Below, piece after piece: positions 1 through 4,065 of a stretch of 21,666 nt of DNA. The stretch's first letter is position 1. Each line of letters opens with the position of its first letter. The stretch lies in the NCBI GenBank assembly GCA_900772095.1, contig CAAGQJ010000009.1, positions 1-21,666 on the forward strand, in the 5' to 3' direction. Both the position numbers and the translations under genes were made by a program. Below the pieces are notes generated by a model. It was given only the letters and a program-made list of their open reading frames with translations. It was not told the origin of the DNA and did no database searches. This DNA comes from Bacilli bacterium (GTDB taxonomy: Bacteria > Bacillota_I > Bacilli_A > RF39 > UBA660).

Positions 1-159
1 ATGAGAGTGCTGAAAACAAATGGTACACTCATTTCTAAGTGGAACGAGCAGCAGATAAAGGTTAGTGATGTACTAAATGCAATCACCGATTACAAACCGA
101 TATTCGGACATCGTACCACCATCAAGAACCAAACTATTTGGATGGCATTCATGAAATAA
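1..159 (+). CDS. Small hypothetical protein, possibly the C-terminal end of a longer gene
   Basis: An open frame runs from the first base of the window to a TAA at 157-159 and would encode 52 residues (MRVLKTNGTL... ending ...WMAFMK). The window begins exactly at an ATG in this frame, so I cannot tell whether this is the true start or an internal methionine of a gene that begins outside. No family is recognised. A strong rightward terminator follows ten bases after the stop, which supports the frame being the last gene of a rightward operon. The next gene lies on the opposite strand. Confidence 0.45.
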   Translation: MRVLKTNGTLISKWNEQQIKVSDVLNAITDYKPIFGHRTTIKNQTIWMAFMK

Positions 160-168
160 ATAACCCAC

Positions 169-210
169 AATCCCCACCCAGCTATCACAGCCGAGTGGGG
201 ATTTCTTTTT
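169..210 (+). terminator. Rho-independent terminator
   Basis: A perfect 9-bp stem pairs AATCCCCAC (169-177) with GTGGGGATT (195-203), with a 17-nt loop, and is followed by TCTTTTT. It closes the rightward transcript ending at 159. Read leftward it lacks a U-run, so it should act mainly on the rightward transcript. The rest of 211-275 holds only AT-rich spacer with a weak TAATTA repeat. Confidence 0.85.
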
Positions 211-275
211 GCAATGAAACAATCTACTTAAAACCTAATTAATACAACTAATTAAAACTGAAAAAAAAGTAAAAT

Positions 276-587
276 CTATACCAATCTATCTATATATTCA
301 TCTAAATCCTTTTCGTACCAAACTAGCTCGGTCCATCCTTTCCGCTTTTTACCCTTTGGCAGCCTGCCTTCTTTCACAAGCCGGTCAAAGGTAGCCCTCG
401 AAACATGAACATAGCCGCAAGCCTCAGCCTTACTGATAGGCTCGTCCTTGTTGGCAATGCGGTGCAGAAAATCTAACATGAAAGCATTTTGCTGTTTGTT
501 AGTTAAGCATCTTCCGCTCTGAATCCGCTCATGAAATTCCATCAGGAGCGAATCAATCATCTGCAGTTCTTCGCTAATCTTCGCCAT
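276..587 (-). CDS. Helix-turn-helix (excisionase/MerR-like) DNA-binding protein
   Basis: This is a 103-residue protein. Residues about 50-100 look like a winged helix-turn-helix of the HTH_17/excisionase type: ISKAEACGYVHVSRATFDRL is the helix-turn-helix, followed by a basic GRLPKGKKRKGW wing and an acidic helix ending LDEYIDRL. The N-terminal half is helical (EELQMIDSLLMEFHERI) and may dimerise. It lies 3 nt after the spanin gene and is the last gene of the lysis cassette, so it is probably made with the lysis proteins. It could be a late regulator or a recombination directionality factor. No integrase is visible in this window, so the second role is untested. The family-level call is reasonably firm; the regulatory target is unknown. 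Confidence 0.72.
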   Translation of the reverse strand: MAKISEELQMIDSLLMEFHERIQSGRCLTNKQQNAFMLDFLHRIANKDEPISKAEACGYVHVSRATFDRLVKEGRLPKGKKRKGWTELVWYEKDLDEYIDRLV

Positions 588-590
588 AAG

Positions 591-1031
591 CTAGCACTTT
601 TTGTTTCTATACCAGAAAGTAAACCCAATCGTGCAAACCGCCAGTATGAACAGAAAAGCGATATAGCATCTGCCTAGTGACATCAGCCTTTGCTCGTTCT
701 TTGTCAGTTGTCGCTCTATAGGATAAGGCACTGCAACAGAATCCCTCTTGATGATCGTGTCCGTCTTCACCTTATATATATTATGATACCGGTCCCGATA
801 AACCACCTTGTTATGGAAAACCGTATCACCTTTCTGAAAAACATACACCGAATCCTTCATATAGATACTATCCAACTTAGCAAAAGTATCAGTTCTGCAT
901 ACGTATTCTGTTCTAACAGAAGGAACCTTGATATACTCCTTCGTCTTGCATCCTGTAAACGCCAATAGGATAACCCCAATCACCAGCCCGATGCAAGCCC
1001 ATTTCCAAAACCTAATGTTATACCATTTCAT
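591..1031 (-). CDS. Probable one-piece spanin (outer-membrane lipoprotein with C-terminal membrane anchor)
   Basis: This is a 146-residue protein. It starts with a basic, hydrophobic lipoprotein signal (about residues 10-27) ending in AFTGC, so Cys28 would be lipidated. The middle, about 30-115, is a hydrophilic periplasmic stretch rich in charged residues and beta-prone YRDRYHNIYKVKTDT-type sequence. Residues about 119-141 form a C-terminal transmembrane segment followed by a short basic tail (YRNKKC). A lipobox plus a C-terminal anchor is the architecture of unimolecular spanins such as T1 gp11, which join the inner and outer membranes in the last step of lysis of Gram-negative hosts. It sits directly after the amidase with a 3-nt gap, where a spanin is expected. 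A phage lipoprotein of other function is the alternative. Confidence 0.68.
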   Translation of the reverse strand: MKWYNIRFWKWACIGLVIGVILLAFTGCKTKEYIKVPSVRTEYVCRTDTFAKLDSIYMKDSVYVFQKGDTVFHNKVVYRDRYHNIYKVKTDTIIKRDSVAVPYPIERQLTKNEQRLMSLGRCYIAFLFILAVCTIGFTFWYRNKKC

Positions 1032-1034
1032 AGG

Positions 1035-1478
1035 CTATATATCTTTGTATTCAACTTTAGCGTCAAAGCAAGGACATTCCTTAATTCTCTCCCAAGGATC
1101 CACCACGCCGTTATGGTTCTTGTCGGGCGAAATATCCCTATGCCCCAAGATTTCAGCATTCGGATATTTCTTTTTCAACTGAGTGAGCAGCGTGATGAGT
1201 GATTTCTTCTGCTCCTCAGTTCTGTTATCTACAGCCTTTCCTTTCTTGTTGATGCCGCCAACATAAGCCACATTGATAGCCGTAGCATTATATCCCTTCA
1301 CACCGTTGCTAACCATTTCTACCGGCAGCATCTGGTGAATCCCACCATCTGCAGTAATTACATAATGGTAGCCGGGGTTATTCCAGCCTTTGCGCTTAAA
1401 CTCATCCCAAAGCTCCTTCACGCCCCATTTCTGAGAAGATGCAGAACAATGTATAAAAATTTTATTTATCAGTCTCAT
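1035..1478 (-). CDS. Endolysin: N-acetylmuramoyl-L-alanine amidase (Amidase_2/PGRP fold)
   Basis: This is a 147-residue single-domain zinc amidase of T7-lysozyme type, cutting the bond between N-acetylmuramic acid and L-alanine in peptidoglycan. The visible landmarks are FIHCSAS (zinc ligand His10), NPGYHYVI (residues 34-41), the GGINKKGKAVDNRT strand-loop, LGHRDISPD (zinc ligand His113) and KECPCFD (third ligand, most likely Cys135). The length matches a lone catalytic domain with no cell-wall-binding module. No signal peptide is present, so export depends on the holin encoded just upstream. Its ATG overlaps the holin stop by 4 nt (ATGA), consistent with translational coupling. The fold and reaction are a secure call; the exact cysteine ligand is inferred from the family pattern. 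Confidence 0.93.
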   Translation of the reverse strand: MRLINKIFIHCSASSQKWGVKELWDEFKRKGWNNPGYHYVITADGGIHQMLPVEMVSNGVKGYNATAINVAYVGGINKKGKAVDNRTEEQKKSLITLLTQLKKKYPNAEILGHRDISPDKNHNGVVDPWERIKECPCFDAKVEYKDI

Positions 1479-1918
1479 TTCTTCTCCTCCTTTCCTTGCT
1501 CCTTCATAATCTCGGCAAAAGCCCTAGCCAAGTCTTCTTTATTCTCCAGAAGAATGCTTACCGTCTTCTCCTGCTTCCGTATCTCAGCCTTCTGCCAGCT
1601 CTTCTCTCTTACGCTTACAAATTCACAGAACACGCAATAGCCTGCCCATATCATAGAGAAGACAGGGAAGGGGAGTACCGTACAGGCTATCAGGTCTATA
1701 CAGACCGTCACCATGAAGGGAGAAAAGTATTTCCTCGCCTTGTCGCAAGTCTTCTTGAATCCTGTACTTGTCGTTGCCAGTCCGTTCTCTTTCGCTTTTT
1801 TGATGCCGAAGAACAGGTCCACGCCCATAGAAATGATAAGAGCACCCATGCAGATGGCAATAACCAATGCCGATCTGTACAGGTGCTCTTGTAAAAATGT
1901 ATGTACTATCTCTGCCAT
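1475..1918 (-). CDS. Phage holin (Phage_holin_4-like)
   Basis: This is a 147-residue membrane protein. One transmembrane helix covers about residues 16-38 (SALVIAICMGALIISMGVDL). It is followed by the family-typical FFGIKKAKENG...STGFKKT segment, then two more hydrophobic segments at about 67-100 (FMVTVCIDLIACTVLPFPVF and the following WAGYCVFCEF). The C-terminus is a long charged, coiled-coil-like tail. The DLFFGIKKA pattern is typical of the phage_holin_4 family, which forms the lesion that releases the endolysin. It is the first gene of the leftward lysis cassette and lies directly downstream of the promoter at 1945-1986, so it leads the transcript. The long acidic/basic tail is usual for holins of Bacteroidota phages. 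Confidence 0.82.
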   Translation of the reverse strand: MAEIVHTFLQEHLYRSALVIAICMGALIISMGVDLFFGIKKAKENGLATTSTGFKKTCDKARKYFSPFMVTVCIDLIACTVLPFPVFSMIWAGYCVFCEFVSVREKSWQKAEIRKQEKTVSILLENKEDLARAFAEIMKEQGKEEKK

Positions 1919-1944
1919 ATATCATTATTTATGATTAATGGCTA

Positions 1945-1986
1945 CAAAGATAAAAGGCTTTTCAATAGCTTTTGCCGTGTTCCAAC
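1945..1986 (-). promoter_or_regulatory. Predicted phage-type promoter of the lysis cassette
   Basis: On the minus strand, GTTGGAACACGGCAAA (1986-1971) is followed by 18 nt and then TATCTTTG (1952-1945), a perfect Bacteroidota -7 box of the form TAnnTTTG. The holin ATG is 26 nt further on. The same element and the same 18-nt spacing recur before the portal and the scaffold genes. The position of the GGCAAA end corresponds to the -33 contact of host promoters, which is TTTG, so the element may be bound by a phage activator or alternative sigma factor. The element abuts the stop of the 1987-2448 gene. Confidence 0.72.
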
Positions 1987-2448
1987 TTAGCTGTTCATGT
2001 ACCACCAGATTTTATCTGTAGGGTGGTTTGTAGATTCGTCACAGAGGAAACTGATAGCCAGTTCCGAAATCCTTTTTCTGGTGGTATCTTTGTTCTTCGA
2101 CCATTTGCCCACCACGTCTATATGGTCAGCATACATCTTATTCATCGTTACCGCAAAATCCCAGAAGTTGTAGTCCGGTATATTCCAAGATAACCTTTCA
2201 TAGTCCTCCTTCAACTCATCAAACCCGAAGTAAGGAGCATACTTCTTGTGAACATCATCATCAAAATAATAGATGTTGGCGATGCAGGCTCTGCCCAGTT
2301 GCTCGTCAAAGTGATGCTTCCTTTCCATCCAGTAAAGAAGATTCCTCTGCACAATCCTCTCTTCTTCCTCAGTAAACCCACACTCATCGTTTCTTAGCAT
2401 CCCAAAGGCAGATTCTGCTATTCGATAGAGCGATTTTGATAAATCCAT
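1987..2448 (-). CDS. Hypothetical protein, soluble and helical
   Basis: This is a 153-residue protein with no signal peptide or membrane segment. It is rich in aromatic and charged residues (LLYWMERKHHFDEQLGRA, IPDYNFWDFAVTMNKMYADH) and ends in KIWWYMNS. I do not recognise a domain. It starts inside the 3' end of the preceding membrane-protein gene with a 65-nt overlap in another frame, so the two genes are physically locked and probably co-translated. Its stop lies immediately beside the promoter element of the lysis cassette. Its placement in an accessory block between lysis and structural genes suggests a host-interaction role, but nothing in the sequence shows one. Confidence 0.62.
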   Translation of the reverse strand: MDLSKSLYRIAESAFGMLRNDECGFTEEEERIVQRNLLYWMERKHHFDEQLGRACIANIYYFDDDVHKKYAPYFGFDELKEDYERLSWNIPDYNFWDFAVTMNKMYADHIDVVGKWSKNKDTTRKRISELAISFLCDESTNHPTDKIWWYMNS

Positions 2449-2716
2449 AAGCGTAAAGCATTAAAGTGAATATGATAAACACATGGTGCATCTCCAACTG
2501 CTCAGGAGTGATGAGCCAGTGCTGATAGTATAGTCTGATAGCGTTGATACCGAAAAAATAGAAGAACGGAATGCGGAATATCCAGCAGTATCTGAAGAAG
2601 AAACTTACCGGTATCATGGTCAGTGGCATGTAGATGTACGCCAGTACATAAATCCAGATGATGCAGTTCCCGTTGAGATTGGTATCTACAACTGTTGGTC
2701 TAGGGATAGTGCCCAT
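2384..2716 (-). CDS. Hypothetical multi-pass membrane protein
   Basis: This is a 110-residue, strongly hydrophobic protein with about three membrane segments: near residues 17-40 (CIIWIYVLAYIYMPLTMIPV), 42-62 (RYCWIFRIPFFYFFGINAI) and 75-97 (EMHHVFIIFTLMLYAYGFIK). It ends in a basic tail. It begins 17 nt before the stop of the upstream 56-residue ORF and ends 65 nt inside the downstream gene. The upstream ORF ends in a hydrophobic segment that would make a sensible first membrane helix of the same protein, so the two ORFs may be halves of one gene split by a frameshift. There is no slippery heptamer at the junction. Function is unknown; holin-like or exclusion proteins are possible but unsupported. 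Confidence 0.6.
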   Translation of the reverse strand: MGTIPRPTVVDTNLNGNCIIWIYVLAYIYMPLTMIPVSFFFRYCWIFRIPFFYFFGINAIRLYYQHWLITPEQLEMHHVFIIFTLMLYAYGFIKIALSNSRICLWDAKKR

Positions 2717-2870
2717 AGTCCCATACGCCGTACCAGTGACCTAACATCAATGGTATGGGTGCCCACTTTGCTAGAAGTTCATAGAACCTCCAAATCTTCC
2801 TACTCAATAAGCCTTCCATTACTAAGGCTTCCTCCTCTTTCGAGAGAGGCGATTCCTGTTTTGTTTTCAT
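2700..2870 (-). CDS. Small hypothetical protein with one hydrophobic segment
   Basis: The frame opens with ATG at 2870-2868 and ends with TAG at 2702-2700, giving 56 residues. The first half is charged (MKTKQESPLSKEEEALVMEG); the second half holds a hydrophobic stretch (LLAKWAPIPLMLGHWYGVW) ending ...DYGHYP. It is the first ORF after the divergent intergenic region. Its 3' end overlaps the start of the 110-residue membrane protein by 17 nt. The shift of frame occurs just after the hydrophobic segment. It may be a real small membrane protein, or the N-terminal part of its neighbour if the junction is a frameshift (natural or from sequencing). Confidence 0.58.
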   Translation of the reverse strand: MKTKQESPLSKEEEALVMEGLLSRKIWRFYELLAKWAPIPLMLGHWYGVWDYGHYP

Positions 2871-2916
2871 TTTGTTACGATTTTATGATTTAGTTTTACA
2901 TTTTGCTAACTATTTC

Positions 2917-2932
2917 TGAGATTTGTATCTCA
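2917..2932. repeat. Short palindrome, possible operator
   Basis: TGAGAT-TTGT-ATCTCA is a perfect 6-bp inverted repeat with a 4-nt spacer. It lies in the 201-bp region between the divergent genes starting at 2870 and 3072, just downstream of the predicted leftward -7 box. It could be an operator for a dimeric repressor or a small hairpin in the leftward leader. The size is small enough for chance. Confidence 0.35.
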
Positions 2933-2940
2933 TTTTGTTG

Positions 2941-2948
2941 CAAAATTA
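2941..2948 (-). promoter_or_regulatory. Candidate leftward -7 box (TAATTTTG)
   Basis: On the minus strand TAATTTTG fits the Bacteroidota TAnnTTTG box and stands 70 nt upstream of the ATG at 2870. No clear TTTG -33 element and no copy of the phage GTTGGARCACGGCAAA element is found at the right distance, so this would be a weak or regulated promoter. It would serve the three overlapping genes at 1987-2870. Confidence 0.4.
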
Positions 2949-3016
2949 AACTTTTTCTTTCGTAATGCCATGAAAATCAGTCTAATATTAAACTTATTTA
3001 AATCTTTATGTGTTTA

Positions 3017-3048
3017 TTTGGTCATATTCTAAATAATATGTAGATTTG
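3017..3048 (+). promoter_or_regulatory. Predicted host-type (primary sigma) promoter
   Basis: TTTG at 3017-3020 is followed by 20 nt and then TAGATTTG at 3041-3048. This matches the -33 TTTG and -7 TAnnTTTG consensus of the primary sigma factor of Bacteroidota at normal spacing. The gene start is 23 nt downstream, at 3072. It contrasts with the phage-type promoters before the holin, portal and scaffold genes and suggests that this accessory pair can be expressed without phage factors. Confidence 0.65.
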
Positions 3049-3071
3049 CAACATCTTAATGCAGCATTTAT

Positions 3072-3527
3072 ATGGCAAGAGCAAATTACGAATTGATTGA
3101 CAGACAGAGGGATGATCTGATGAAGGCGTATCGGGAGATAGCTCCTAATTGCCATTCCCAACAGGAGGCTTGGGAAAAGGTGGTCCATTCTCCGGCTCCC
3201 AGATACTATGTTTCTCCCAAAAGAGCTTGGGATATACTCCGCAGAATGGCAGTCGGCGACTTCTCTAAGGTGGATAGCATGAAGCCGATTCGGCAGAAGT
3301 TATACTATACCCTCTTCAATAGGATGAACGAAATGACGCAGCGAAAGGAGTTCGTGGGCAAATCTTTATGGTTTATCTGCCAGTTCCTTGTTTCTGAGCC
3401 TGCCCCCGAGTTCTTTATCCAGCCAAGTAATCTCAAGTTTATTTTCGCTTACTATAAGAAGTATGGAAAAAATTACAGAGAAATGGACCTTCGTAAGAAG
3501 AAACTTTCGAACAAAGCTGGTGCTTAG
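3072..3527 (+). CDS. Hypothetical protein, conserved-looking, upstream of rhomboid
   Basis: This is a 151-residue soluble, basic protein with no membrane segment. Its first half is helical and charged (YELIDRQRDDLMKAYREI, then SQQEAWEKVVHSPAPRYYVS). The C-terminus is strongly basic (YKKYGKNYREMDLRKKKL). The recurring aromatic-proline phrases (SPAPRYYVSPK and SEPAPEFFIQPSN) look like an internal duplication of a small unit, but I do not recognise the family. The last 65 nt overlap the rhomboid gene in another frame, so the two proteins are made from one transcript with probable coupling. The host-type promoter 23 nt upstream drives both. A nucleic-acid-binding or membrane-surface role would fit the charge but is a guess. 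Confidence 0.68.
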   Translation: MARANYELIDRQRDDLMKAYREIAPNCHSQQEAWEKVVHSPAPRYYVSPKRAWDILRRMAVGDFSKVDSMKPIRQKLYYTLFNRMNEMTQRKEFVGKSLWFICQFLVSEPAPEFFIQPSNLKFIFAYYKKYGKNYREMDLRKKKLSNKAGA

Positions 3528-3945
3528 CATCATCTGCCTCGTTCTGTGTACTTGGCATGTCGGTTTCTATCACGGTTGTCCTTGGCAGAATCATATCCTG
3601 TATAGCTTCTTCCATGTCAACGGATTTCATCTTGCCGTAAACCTTCTGGTGCTTTGGCAGATAAAGAACGATATGAAACCAGTCACTTCTCTGGCTGTTG
3701 CCTCTGTCGCTAGTCTGCTGCCCATGTATGTTAGTCAGCCTACAATGGGGCTTTCCGGTTTCCTGTTCGCTTCCTTTGGTTTGATGTGGGGTAGGACAGG
3801 GCGATGGAAAGAGGCATTAAAGAAAGCGATGCCGTTCATTATTTGCACCATGGCCGTGCCGAATGTCAACGGACTTCTGCATCTTTACTGCTTCGTATTA
3901 GGCTACATCGTAGCGTATTGTATAAATAATATCAAAATCAGATAA
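3463..3945 (+). CDS. Rhomboid-family intramembrane serine protease
   Basis: From the ATG at 3463 the product is 160 residues, close to a minimal six-helix rhomboid core. The landmarks appear in family order: His51-x4-His56-x3-Asn60 (HVNGFHLAVN) as in transmembrane helix 2, Gly96-Leu-Ser98-Gly99 (the GxSG motif with the catalytic serine), and His140 in HLYCFVLG (catalytic histidine, matching the usual HLxGFxxG). Hydrophobic segments cover about 19-36, 45-67, 74-92, 96-110, 122-139 and 140-155. The open frame extends upstream to 3388, but that part is a shadow of the preceding gene, and AAGAAGT before the 3463 ATG favours this start. Rhomboids cut single-pass membrane proteins within the bilayer. 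The substrate here is unknown; a host envelope protein or the neighbouring small membrane proteins are candidates. The catalytic pair is intact, so an active enzyme is likely. Confidence 0.85.
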   Translation: MEKITEKWTFVRRNFRTKLVLSIICLVLCTWHVGFYHGCPWQNHILYSFFHVNGFHLAVNLLVLWQIKNDMKPVTSLAVASVASLLPMYVSQPTMGLSGFLFASFGLMWGRTGRWKEALKKAMPFIICTMAVPNVNGLLHLYCFVLGYIVAYCINNIKIR

Positions 3946-3998
3946 CACACATATAAGAAGAATCATCTTTTTAAAAAATGTTTTTCATAACTAATTTT

Positions 3999-4033
3999 AA
4001 AGGCGACCACTCGTGATGAGCAGCCGCCTTTTT
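3999..4033. terminator. Terminator between convergent operons, possibly bidirectional
   Basis: AAAGGCG (3999-4005) pairs with CGCCTTT (4025-4031), with an inner CTC/GAG stem, followed by TTTTT reading rightward. Reading leftward the same stem is followed by TTTAAAATT. It lies between the rhomboid stop (3945) and the nozzle stop (4066), so it can end both transcripts. The rest of 3946-4065 is AT-rich spacer with nothing else recognisable. Confidence 0.75.
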
Positions 4034-4065
4034 CATGTTATCATAAATTAGCGCGTATGAAAGAA

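Noticed and set aside
3388..3462. Upstream part of the rhomboid open frame (extra 25 residues)
   Set aside because: It lies inside the preceding gene in another frame and is Ser/Leu-rich without membrane-protein logic. The ATG at 3463 gives a complete minimal rhomboid.
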